This document shows positions 1-6,446 of a stretch of 6,748 nucleotides of DNA, piece after piece. Location of the stretch: assembly GCA_046263055.1 (NCBI GenBank), contig JBHELO010000015.1:1-6748 (forward strand). Reading direction: 5' to 3'. Positions within the stretch are counted from its first letter, which is position 1. Each line of letters starts with the position of its first letter. This DNA is from DATAQC01 sp046263055 (GTDB taxonomy: Bacteria > Actinomycetota > Acidimicrobiia > Acidimicrobiales > AC-14). The notes beneath the pieces are model-generated. The model worked only from the letters and a program-made list of their open reading frames with translations, ran no database searches and had not been told where the DNA came from. Both the position numbers and the translations under genes were made by a program.

Positions 1-1482
1 ACCTGGGACGGCACGAAATGGCAACAGCAACCCCCGGGCCCCACGGACCCACCCCCCCTCGCCGCCGCCGCCTTCGGGTATGACGAAGCCTCGAAGGAGC
101 TGGTGCTGTTCGGGGGCTACGGGGTCGACGGCGCCCTCCGCGCCGACACGTTCACGTGGGCGGATGGGTGGTCGACGGGCACCGTGCCGCCACCCTCGGG
201 CCTGATCCCTCGGAGCTCGGCGGGCGTGGCCTACGACGAGGCAGGGGCCCGGCCCGGGCTGGTGATGTTCGGAGGCTTCGGTGAGTTCCCGACGCCCGGT
301 GCCGACCCGAACACGCCCCCGACCTCGTATGGCCCGCTTCCCGACTTTCCCGTTGGCACTGACGAAACGTGGATATGGGCGAGCGGCTCGTGGCAAAAGC
401 CCACGAGCGATCCGTTCACGTTCCCTGGGGCTCGCTACGGCATGGTCGTCGTGCAGCAGCCGACCGCGGGACGGCCTGACGCCCGTCACACCGTGATGAT
501 CTTCGGCGGCCTGGACACGTCCGGCTACCTCGACGACACCTGGACGTGGGACGGGACGGATCCCACGGTGACCACCACCTCCACCTCCACCTCCACCTCC
601 ACGTCCACGTCCACGTCGACGTCCACCTCCACGTCCACCTCAACCACGTCGACGGTGCCGCCTCCGGTAGCGGCCACGTTCCCGGTGGTCACGAAGGTAA
701 CGCCGGTGTCGGGGCCGACGACGGGCGGGACCCGAGTGGTGTTGCGGGGCACGCGGCTGTCGGGTGCAACCAAGGTGGACCTCTCGCCCGACGGCCCCAC
801 CGTCGAGTGCGGGGCGGCTGCCCCCTGCCAGGCCGTGAGCGACACCGAGGTCCAGCTCACGACGCCGCCCCATGAACGTGGGACGTTCGACGTGCGGGTC
901 ACGACCGCGGCTGGTCGCTCCCCGGTGGTGCGCACGCCGGGCGGTGACGACGACGAGTTCACCTACACGCCGGACGCCACCCCCTCGGGCAACACCGGGT
1001 TCAACGGTGGGGCGGGAGGGTTCGACGCCGGCTCGGGCACGCCGGCCCCGCCGGGTGGGTTCAGCTCCGCCCCGGTGCCGGGCAGCGGCTTCCTGCCCGG
1101 TACCGGGTTCAACGTTGCCCCGGGGGCGGTGCCCACGCCGGGCGGCGGTGGGGGCGGGGCGGCCACCTCGACCGGTGTGAGCCAGGGGTTGGCCGGCCCC
1201 CCGGCCGGCGGCGCACCACCGCCTGCTCCTGCCGCGCCCACGCCGGGGTTCGTGCCGCCCGCCGGCAGCTCCCCGCCGGCGCCTGCCGCCGGCCCCGTCC
1301 CCGACGTCGGGGGCGCCAGCCCCGCCGCCCACTACAACATGGTGGCCAAGGCCGACGACGAGGAGGCCAACCTCATGGCCGCCGCCGCCGGCATCCTGTT
1401 TCTCGGCTCGTGCGCGGGGCTGGCCCGGCGCCGCCACCGGCCCGGCCCCGCCGTGGCCCCGGCCTACGCCTACGAGGGATGA
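1..1482 (+). CDS. Surface-anchored kelch-repeat / IPT-TIG domain protein (5' partial)
   Basis: The reading frame is open from base 1, so the N-terminus lies outside the window; 493 residues are visible (numbered here from base 1). Residues 1-7 (TWDGTKW) end one kelch-like unit. Three more follow, each with a tyrosine-led strand, a hydrophobic-FGG strand (LVLFGG, LVMFGG, VMIFGG) and a DTWxW-type ending, up to about residue 185. A Thr-Ser repeat (about 191-217) acts as a stalk. Residues 226-322 resemble an IPT/TIG immunoglobulin-like domain, with V-T-P-x-S-G-P-T-x-G-G, a Cys pair and a terminal FTYT strand. A Gly/Pro/Ala linker (about 325-440) leads to a hydrophobic segment (about 458-473), an RRRHR stop-transfer cluster and a short tail. 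Kelch units usually form a beta-propeller for binding, and IPT domains are common in extracellular proteins. I infer an exported protein held in the membrane by its C-terminus. Ligand unknown. The domain reading is fairly secure; the function is not. Confidence 0.8.
   Translation, partial: TWDGTKWQQQPPGPTDPPPLAAAAFGYDEASKELVLFGGYGVDGALRADTFTWADGWSTGTVPPPSGLIPRSSAGVAYDEAGARPGLVMFGGFGEFPTPGADPNTPPTSYGPLPDFPVGTDETWIWASGSWQKPTSDPFTFPGARYGMVVVQQPTAGRPDARHTVMIFGGLDTSGYLDDTWTWDGTDPTVTTTSTSTSTSTSTSTSTSTSTSTSTTSTVPPPVAATFPVVTKVTPVSGPTTGGTRVVLRGTRLSGATKVDLSPDGPTVECGAAAPCQAVSDTEVQLTTPPHERGTFDVRVTTAAGRSPVVRTPGGDDDEFTYTPDATPSGNTGFNGGAGGFDAGSGTPAPPGGFSSAPVPGSGFLPGTGFNVAPGAVPTPGGGGGGAATSTGVSQGLAGPPAGGAPPPAPAAPTPGFVPPAGSSPPAPAAGPVPDVGGASPAAHYNMVAKADDEEANLMAAAAGILFLGSCAGLARRRHRPGPAVAPAYAYEG
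577..650 (+). repeat. Hexanucleotide Thr-Ser coding repeat (ACCTCC/ACGTCC)
   Basis: A run of ACC/ACG and TCC/TCG codons encodes about a dozen consecutive Thr-Ser pairs between the kelch region and the IPT domain. The unit is 6 bases, so gain or loss of units keeps the frame and changes only linker length. Such linkers are typically extended and may be O-glycosylated; that is inference here. Confidence 0.85.
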
Positions 1483-1488
1483 GTCCTG

Positions 1489-1519
1489 GGCGGCGGCGGG
1501 CCCGTCCCCCGCCGCCGCC
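1489..1519. terminator. GC-rich hairpin between convergent genes, probable bidirectional terminator
   Basis: Bases 1489-1500 (GGCGGCGGCGGG) are perfectly complementary to 1508-1519 (CCCGCCGCCGCC), with a 7-base loop. The 12-bp all-GC stem sits in the 49-base gap between the stop codon of the plus-strand kelch/IPT gene (1480-1482) and the stop codon of the minus-strand FG-GAP gene (1532-1534). There is no T tract on either side, so it is not a textbook intrinsic terminator, but U-less hairpins are often proposed in high-GC actinobacteria. The position supports a role for both converging transcripts. Confidence 0.6.
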
Positions 1520-1531
1520 GTGATCTGGTCG

Positions 1532-3271
1532 TCAGGCGGCGGATGCCACCTGGCGCAGGGCGGGGGCCAGGCCGACGACGGTGTCGGTCGGGGCGCCCCA
1601 GGACTCGCCCTCCTGGCCGTCGTGGGACTCCCACAGGTACCAGCCGCCGCCGGCCGGCCGGTAGACGGCCAGGTCGGCCTTGGCGTCGCCGTCGTAGTCG
1701 CCGGGCACGGGCACGTCGCCGGAGGTGCCCCAGGCGGTGGCCGAGGTGGCGCCGCTGCTGTGGCGCACGTACCAGGTGCCGGTGGAGGGGCGGAAGACGG
1801 CCAGGTCGGCCTTCCCGTTGCCGTCGTAGTCGGCGGGCAGGGGCAGGTCGCCCGACTCCCCCCACGACAGGGTGGTGTCGGCGCCCGCGCTGCCGTGCAC
1901 GTACCAGGTACCGGTGGAGGGCCGGAAGACGGCCAGGTCGGCCTTGCCGTCGCCGTCGTAGTCGGCGGGCACCGGGATGTCGCCGGCCTGGCCCCAGGCC
2001 ACGCCGTAGCCGCTGCTGGTGGAGGTCAGGTAGACGTACCACGCCCCGGATGAGGGCCGGTAGATGGCCATGTCGGTCTTGCCGTCGCCGTCGTAATCGC
2101 CGGGCACGGGCACGTCGCCCGCGGTGCCCCACGTCTGGGCGGTGTCGCCGCCCGAGCTGAGGTGCACGTACCAGGCGCCGGTGCCGGTCACGAACTCGGC
2201 GGCGTCGGTCTTGCCGTCGCCGTCGTAGTCACCGGGTACGTCGGTGGCGCCGGAGACGCCCGACCCGATGCCCATCGTCCCGCCTGAGCTGCGGCTCACG
2301 TACCAGGTGTTCTGCGACGGCCGGGACACCGCGGGGTCGCTCCTGCCGTCGCCGTCGTAGTCGTCGGCACGAGCCGGGTGGACGAACGTGGCGGCGGCGT
2401 TGGCGTCGAGGCAGGAGGTCACGCTCACGCCCTTGTTGTTGGAGTCGCCGGTGAAGCTCGCCCGCCACTTGTAGGTCCCCGAGCGGGTGGGCAGGAAGGC
2501 TCCCGAGTCGTAGGTCCCGTCGCCGTTCACGGCCACGCTGGCGCTGTAGGCGGCGGGGCCCGAGCAGAACGTGTCGCCGGGGGCGCTGGCCGTGAAGCTG
2601 AGCGTGCCGGTGGGACGGACGCCGCCGGCCACCGTGGCGGTGGCGTGGAGGGCGGAACCGTCCTGGTGCACCGACGTGATGTTCATGATGACGCGGGCCG
2701 TGTCCACCACGACTGCAGCCGCAGGCGCGGAACAGGCGGTGGGCCCGACCGCGCTGTAGAGGAGGTCACCGCTGTAGGTCTCGGTCCAGTGGTAGGTGCC
2801 GGCCGTGGTGGGCGTGAAGCGGGCCGAGTCGATCGACGTGGCGGCCACGGCCACGGTGGACGTGAAGATCGGCGACGCCGTGCACGACGGGTCGGTGGGC
2901 CCGAACAGGTCGTAGGTCATGGTCCCCGTCGGCAGGAGCGACGCACCGAGGAGGTTGGCGTTGGCCCAGACCTCGCCGCCCAACGGGACGGTCATGGAGG
3001 CGGTGGGCAGCAGGCTCAGGCCGATCTTGCCCAACTGGCCGGTGACGCCGGAGATGACGGGGGCGGTGGCCGACGACAGGCCGGAGGCGGCGGTCGTGGG
3101 CGGCGTGTCGGTGGCGCCCGCCGGGCGGGGCAGGGTGATCAACACGCTTCCCATCACGACGAACGTCGCCAGGAGCTGCAGGGGCCGCCCCGCCAGGGCA
3201 GTGCGACGAGGCTGACGTCCGGAACGGGCGATCGAGTGGAGGAGGCTTCGCTGCGAGGTCCGGGGCATCAT
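1532..3271 (-). CDS. Secreted protein with two Ig-like domains and six FG-GAP/VCBS-type repeats
   Basis: 579 residues from the ATG at 3271. A long basic n-region, a hydrophobic core (about 31-47) and AGA at 51-53 form a signal peptide, probably cleaved after residue 53. Two bacterial Ig-like domains follow (about 92-189 and 195-297). Each has a PTGT strand, a GTYxW strand, a GD turn and one Cys pair (130/180 and 236/287) that could form a disulfide outside the cell. From residue 304 to the end there are six repeats of 44-45 residues, each opening with DYDGDG-x-x-D (a DxDxDG calcium-loop motif), then RPSxGxWYV and WGxxGD; these are FG-GAP/VCBS-like beta-propeller units. Repeat 5 has DYDGNG and repeat 6 DYDGDA. 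No catalytic domain is seen, so a binding or adhesion role is inferred. The frame stays open upstream to 3562 inside the flippase gene; ATG 3271 is preferred because it starts just before the signal peptide. A TTG at 3295 with AAGGA 4 bases upstream is an alternative (587 residues). Confidence 0.85.
   Translation of the reverse strand: MMPRTSQRSLLHSIARSGRQPRRTALAGRPLQLLATFVVMGSVLITLPRPAGATDTPPTTAASGLSSATAPVISGVTGQLGKIGLSLLPTASMTVPLGGEVWANANLLGASLLPTGTMTYDLFGPTDPSCTASPIFTSTVAVAATSIDSARFTPTTAGTYHWTETYSGDLLYSAVGPTACSAPAAAVVVDTARVIMNITSVHQDGSALHATATVAGGVRPTGTLSFTASAPGDTFCSGPAAYSASVAVNGDGTYDSGAFLPTRSGTYKWRASFTGDSNNKGVSVTSCLDANAAATFVHPARADDYDGDGRSDPAVSRPSQNTWYVSRSSGGTMGIGSGVSGATDVPGDYDGDGKTDAAEFVTGTGAWYVHLSSGGDTAQTWGTAGDVPVPGDYDGDGKTDMAIYRPSSGAWYVYLTSTSSGYGVAWGQAGDIPVPADYDGDGKADLAVFRPSTGTWYVHGSAGADTTLSWGESGDLPLPADYDGNGKADLAVFRPSTGTWYVRHSSGATSATAWGTSGDVPVPGDYDGDAKADLAVYRPAGGGWYLWESHDGQEGESWGAPTDTVVGLAPALRQVASAA
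1568..2362 (-). repeat. Six tandem ~132-bp repeats encoding FG-GAP/VCBS-like units
   Basis: On the minus strand the DYDGDG-type motifs begin at 2362, 2230, 2098, 1963, 1831 and 1699, giving a period of 132 bases, with one unit of 135. Units 4 and 5 encode the identical 15-residue stretch ADLAVFRPSTGTWYV and are close to identical in DNA around it, so they look recently duplicated or homogenised. The first two units are more diverged (for example AVSRPSQNTWYV and AAEFVTGTGAWYV). Confidence 0.9.
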
Positions 3272-3353
3272 GCCGCTTGTATCGGCGGCGACCAAAAATT
3301 CCTTGAATCGGGTCCTCTGCGGGTGTACCGTGCTTCCCCCGCAACGGTGGCCG

Positions 3354-4682
3354 TTACTGGGCGGGCGCAGGGACGGCCTGCGGCCAGGGCGTCGGCTCCG
3401 CCCCGCCCCCGGCGAGCAGGCGGCGGAAGGCGAACCAGGCCAAGCCGGCGTCGAACCACGCCGCCACCGCCAGCCCGATGCCGGCGCCGTACGCCCCCCC
3501 CGCCGCCGCACCGGCAATGCCTCCGACCAGGAACGCCGGTGCCCCCCAAAGGCGGGCGCCAAGGCTCTGGCGGGCGGCGCCCAACGCCCGCAGGCCGACG
3601 ATAGCGGCCAGGGCGCAACCGTGGCCGGCCACGAGCACCGCCACCGGCGGGACGAGGTGGCGCCCGGGCACCCAGTTGGGCCCCAGGAGGTCGACGCCCA
3701 GGCGGCGGGGGATGAGCAGCACCACCGCCGTCCAAAGGGCGGTGGCGGCCGGGAGGCCGACGCCGAGGGCGGCCACCATCCTGGGCAGGGCGGTGGCCGA
3801 GCGGCCCCGCACCCGGATGGCCTCGGGGATGCTGATGACGAATAGCCCGAGGAACACGACCGTCAGGGGACCGAGCAGGAGCATGGCCGCCCGCACCGCG
3901 CCGATGGCCGCCGCCCCGGCGGTGGCGGCCACCGCCAGCAGCGCCACCTGCATGGACCCGGTGACCGCGACCAGCTCCAAGAAGAAGGGCACGCCGAGGT
4001 CCCGGTGGCGCCGCAGCCACTTCCCGGCGCGGGCCGGGGCGGGTACCACGCCCGTCTGGTACATCCCCAGGGCGGCGGCGGCGCTGGCGCTGGCTCCGAA
4101 GGCGAGCGTGAGGGTGGCGGCGCTGGCCCGGCCGGCAGCCACCAGGGCGGCCACGACCACCGCCTGGAGGAGGAGCCAGGTCCCGTCGTTGGCGGCCGCC
4201 GAGCGCGCCCGGCCGGCGGCGAAGAGCACGTAGCGCAACGAGTCCTGAGCCAACAGCCCGGGCATCCCGACGGCCACAGCCGCCAGCACCCGCAGCGCGA
4301 GGGGGCCGCCGGCCGCGCCCACCGCCACCAGCACGCACGCCGAGACCATCCCGACCACGGTCGCCGTGCCCGCCGCCTGGCGGGCCGCCGCCCGTTGCTC
4401 GTCGGGCGGGGCGGCCGTGAAGCGCACGACGAACGGCTCGGTGGTCACCGACCGCGACGCCCACAGCAGGGTGACGTACATGGTGAGGCCCAAGCTGAAG
4501 ATGCCGAACTCCCGGGGCGAGGCCGAGCGGGCCACTGCCACGCTGATGGTGAAGTTGGTGAGGCTGGAGACGGCCTGGTCCACCACCCCCCACTGCACCC
4601 GGCGGGCCGACGTTCGCCGGGAGGCGCCCAGCAGCGTCCGCCCCGCGGAGGTGGCCCGCCGGGCTCGGGAGCCGACGCTCAC
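3354..4682 (-). CDS. MOP-superfamily polysaccharide flippase (Wzx-like), multi-pass membrane protein
   Basis: 442 residues with a basic cytoplasmic N-terminus (many Arg in the first 30) and about 12 hydrophobic segments: near 30-50, 58-78, two in 106-145, two in 167-206, about three in 229-290, then 301-325, 345-371 and two in 382-428. The first segment (WGVVDQAVSSLTNF) and second (FGIFSLGLTMYV) have the layout typical of polysaccharide exporters of the MOP/MATE superfamily, which move lipid-linked oligosaccharide across the inner membrane. The GTG start at 4682 overlaps the stop of the glycosyltransferase gene by 4 bases (GTGA), with GGTGA a few bases upstream as a possible ribosome site. 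This coupling supports joint action on one glycan. The substrate cannot be predicted. A MATE-type drug exporter is less likely given the neighbours. Confidence 0.8.
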   Translation of the reverse strand: MSVGSRARRATSAGRTLLGASRRTSARRVQWGVVDQAVSSLTNFTISVAVARSASPREFGIFSLGLTMYVTLLWASRSVTTEPFVVRFTAAPPDEQRAAARQAAGTATVVGMVSACVLVAVGAAGGPLALRVLAAVAVGMPGLLAQDSLRYVLFAAGRARSAAANDGTWLLLQAVVVAALVAAGRASAATLTLAFGASASAAAALGMYQTGVVPAPARAGKWLRRHRDLGVPFFLELVAVTGSMQVALLAVAATAGAAAIGAVRAAMLLLGPLTVVFLGLFVISIPEAIRVRGRSATALPRMVAALGVGLPAATALWTAVVLLIPRRLGVDLLGPNWVPGRHLVPPVAVLVAGHGCALAAIVGLRALGAARQSLGARLWGAPAFLVGGIAGAAAGGAYGAGIGLAVAAWFDAGLAWFAFRRLLAGGGAEPTPWPQAVPAPAQ

Positions 4683-5542
4683 CCGCTCACCCGCTGGGCG
4701 GTCCCCTCGGTGTCACCGCCGGCCATGGCGCCCGGCCGGCGCCGGAGCCGGGCCACCGCCAGGTGGGCCAGGCGGATGGCCCGCACCGCCAGGCGGGCGA
4801 CGGCCGGGTAGCCGGCCTTGCGGTAGTACACGACACGGCTGCGCTGGGCCTCGTCGAAAGGCGGGTCGGCCGCCTGCCAGCTCTGCCCGCCCAGGTGGGT
4901 GACGCCGGCCGCCAGCTCCCGGCGAACCGACTTCCCGGCGGCCCGCACCCGCCGGCACAGGTCCACGTCTTCCAGGTACATGGAGAAGTCGGGGTCGAAG
5001 CCGCCCACCGCCTCGAAGTCGCCACGGCGCACGAGCATGGCCACGCCCGACACCCAGTCGGGCCACAGCGTCTCGGGGGGGTTGTGGTTGGTGCGGCGGG
5101 CGATGGCGCCCAAGGTGGGGAACACCCCGTGGGCGGCGGCCTGCAGCTCCCTGCCGTCGCCCGTGTAGACCGCGGGGGCCACGATGCCCACCGACTCGTC
5201 GTCCATCAGGGCCCGCCGCAGGGGAGCCAGGGAGCCGGCCACCAGGGCGGCGTCGCTGTTGAGCACCAGCAGCAGCGGGGCCCGGCAGCTCGCCGCCCCC
5301 AGATTGAGGCCCCGCCCGAAGCCGACGTTGGCCGGCGAGGCCACCAGGCGGGCCCGTGGTTCGGCGGCCAGGTGGGAGCGCAGCAGGTCGGCGCTCCCGT
5401 CGCCCGAGGCGTTGTCCACCACCACGATCTCCGCTATCTCCGGCTCGGCGGCCACCGACCGCACTGCGGCCAGCGTGAGGGTCGGGGTGCGGAAGTTGAC
5501 GATGACCACAGCGACGTCGGCCGGGTCGGCGGTCGGCGTCAT
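4679..5542 (-). CDS. Glycosyltransferase family 2 (rhamnosyltransferase-like)
   Basis: 287 residues. This is a GT-A fold enzyme expected to transfer a sugar from a nucleotide-sugar donor onto a growing glycan at the cytoplasmic face. Motifs in order: VVIVNFRTP (12-20), VVVDNASGDGS (40-50) for nucleotide binding, NVGFGRGLNLG (72-82), LNSDA (94-98) at the usual DxD position, WVSGVAMLVRR (163-173), and GGFDPDFSMYLEDVDLCRRV (180-199) with the ED(V)D acceptor-side/catalytic motif. This set is typical of the WbbL/RfbF-like rhamnosyltransferase branch, though donor specificity cannot be read from motifs. The Arg-rich amphipathic C-terminus (about 245-270) may help membrane association. The ATG at 5542 overlaps the stop of the methyltransferase gene by 4 bases (ATGA), and its own stop overlaps the flippase start (GTGA), so the three genes are probably translationally coupled. 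Confidence 0.9.
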   Translation of the reverse strand: MTPTADPADVAVVIVNFRTPTLTLAAVRSVAAEPEIAEIVVVDNASGDGSADLLRSHLAAEPRARLVASPANVGFGRGLNLGAASCRAPLLLVLNSDAALVAGSLAPLRRALMDDESVGIVAPAVYTGDGRELQAAAHGVFPTLGAIARRTNHNPPETLWPDWVSGVAMLVRRGDFEAVGGFDPDFSMYLEDVDLCRRVRAAGKSVRRELAAGVTHLGGQSWQAADPPFDEAQRSRVVYYRKAGYPAVARLAVRAIRLAHLAVARLRRRPGAMAGGDTEGTAQRVSG

Positions 5543-6216
5543 CGCACCCGGCGCAGGAACCCTCGGGGGTTCTGGGTGAGGACGTAGCGCTCGCGCCCGG
5601 CATCAACCTCGAAGTCGTCGGTGGTCCGCAGGAACGCCTCGATGGCCGCCAGCGGCCCTTCGTAGGAGACCCCCAGCGCCTCCCACGGGCGGAACACGTC
5701 GACGATGCCGTCCTCCACGATGAGGTAGCTGCCCACGCCCACCAGGGGGGCGTAGCAGTGCAGGTCCTCGAGCACCTGCTCCTTGGCGTGGTCGGCGTCG
5801 TGGATCACGAGGGCCCGCTTTCCCCGGCACAGCTCGACCACCTGCTCGACCGTCGCCGCTGCCGAGCTCGGCCCGGTCACGGTGAGCAGGCGCGGGTGCT
5901 CGGCCACGAACGAGGTCCGGTCGATGTCGACGGAGACGATCACGCCGTGGCCGAGCAGCTCGAGCAGGTGGGCCAGGAAGAGGGCGCTGCCCCCCGAGGC
6001 GGAGCCCAGCTCCACGATCACGTCGGGGCGCACCTCGTGGACGATCTCCTGGTAGATCCAGGCGTCGAGGGGGTTCTTCCAGGTCTGGACGCCCATCCAC
6101 GAGCAGTCCTCGAAGACCACGTCGCCCTGGTGGTAGCCGAGCCAGCGCCCAGGGTCATTCGGAACCGTCGCCGGTAGGCGCGCACCACCCGGCGCAGCCG
6201 CCTCGGGCGCACACAT
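5539..6216 (-). CDS. CmcI-family (cephalosporin hydroxylase-like) SAM-dependent methyltransferase
   Basis: Read from ATG 6216 this gives 225 residues. WMGVQTWKNPLDAWIYQEI (40-58) is the family's characteristic N-terminal signature. VIVELGSASGGSALFLA (66-82) is the SAM-binding glycine loop, VDID (96-99) the acidic end of the next strand, HDADH (139-143) the metal/acid cluster, YLIVED (164-169) a further strand and TQNPRGFLRR (214-223) the conserved C-terminus. CmcI-like proteins are Rossmann-fold methyltransferases often found in polysaccharide and antibiotic clusters; here methylation of a sugar is inferred from the adjacent glycosyltransferase and flippase. The annotated start is doubtful: no good ribosome site precedes ATG 6216, and the first 19 codons have weak GC3 (13/19). 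The overlapping frame starting at GTG 6353 fits better as the true N-terminus, joined by a one-base shift near 6160; the restored protein would be about 271 residues. Confidence 0.82.
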   Translation of the reverse strand: MCAPEAAAPGGARLPATVPNDPGRWLGYHQGDVVFEDCSWMGVQTWKNPLDAWIYQEIVHEVRPDVIVELGSASGGSALFLAHLLELLGHGVIVSVDIDRTSFVAEHPRLLTVTGPSSAAATVEQVVELCRGKRALVIHDADHAKEQVLEDLHCYAPLVGVGSYLIVEDGIVDVFRPWEALGVSYEGPLAAIEAFLRTTDDFEVDAGRERYVLTQNPRGFLRRVR

Positions 6217-6353
6217 CGCCGGTAGTAGGTGCCGAAGCGGGAGAAGTCACCGGCCCGGAGCTGCTCCAGCCCCATCTTCGCCATCTTGGCGAGCTTGGAG
6301 AGCTCACCCGACCTGCCTGTGCCCGCCGCCTGCATCTGGTTGGTCGTGCTCAC
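6160..6353 (-). pseudogene. Probable N-terminal segment of the CmcI-like gene, out of frame with the rest
   Basis: GTG 6353 opens a frame preceded by GGGGGAG at a 5-base spacing. It encodes 64 plausible residues: a polar start, an amphipathic Lys/Met/Leu helix (LSKLAKMAKMGLEQL), then an Arg-rich segment ending AYRRRF at 6162. GC3 is high (16 of 18 codons over 6215-6162). Beyond 6162 this frame turns into Arg/Thr/Ser nonsense, while the neighbouring frame continues sensibly as NDPGRWLGYHQ from 6159. Adding one base between 6162 and 6159 would join them (F-R-N-D-P). No slippery heptamer is visible at the junction, so this is either a real mutation or a sequencing/assembly error; programmed frameshifting looks unlikely. 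Confidence 0.6.
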
Positions 6354-6358
6354 ACCGG

Positions 6359-6365
6359 CTCCCCC
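6359..6365 (-). promoter_or_regulatory. Shine-Dalgarno site for the GTG start at 6353
   Basis: On the minus strand GGGGGAG lies 5 bases before GTG 6353. It favours this GTG as the original start of the methyltransferase gene over the in-frame ATG at 6216, which has no comparable site. Confidence 0.55.
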
Positions 6366-6446
6366 GACCGCGTTCCCCCGGTGTCGGTCAACGGCGGCGT
6401 GTCGTGCAAACCACCGGATCGTACAGCGCCGCCGCCGCCGGACCTC

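Noticed and set aside
1093..1107. LPGTG in the kelch/IPT protein, an exact match to the sortase LPxTG pattern
   Set aside because: It lies about 93 residues before the hydrophobic segment, inside a Gly/Pro-rich low-complexity stretch. A working sorting signal sits directly before the membrane segment, so this is probably chance.
640..1437. Long minus-strand open frame opposite the kelch/IPT gene
   Set aside because: Its translation is Arg/Gly/Ala/His-rich without domains, and the plus-strand frame has clear domain structure. It is a product of high GC, where stop codons are rare.
1568..2362. Regular 132-base spacing considered as a CRISPR or other non-coding repeat array
   Set aside because: The repeats are in frame within one long coding sequence and encode conserved DxDxDG propeller units.
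3272..3562. N-terminal extension of the FG-GAP protein upstream to 3562
   Set aside because: It would lie largely inside the flippase gene and put about 97 Arg/Pro-rich residues before the signal peptide, which would spoil export.
2378..3604. 408-codon plus-strand frame antisense to the Ig/FG-GAP gene
   Set aside because: Low-complexity Gly/Arg/Val composition with no domain, opposite a gene with a signal peptide and clear repeats.
3268..4593. 441-codon minus-strand frame overlapping the flippase gene
   Set aside because: The product is Arg/Gly/Pro-rich with no membrane segments or motifs, whereas the overlapping flippase frame has about 12 hydrophobic helices and coupled start and stop codons.
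6392..6435. CGGCGGCG and CGCCGCCG as a possible terminator hairpin after the heparinase-like gene
   Set aside because: The arms are only 8 bases with a loop of about 28 bases, and such GGC-type runs are common by chance here.
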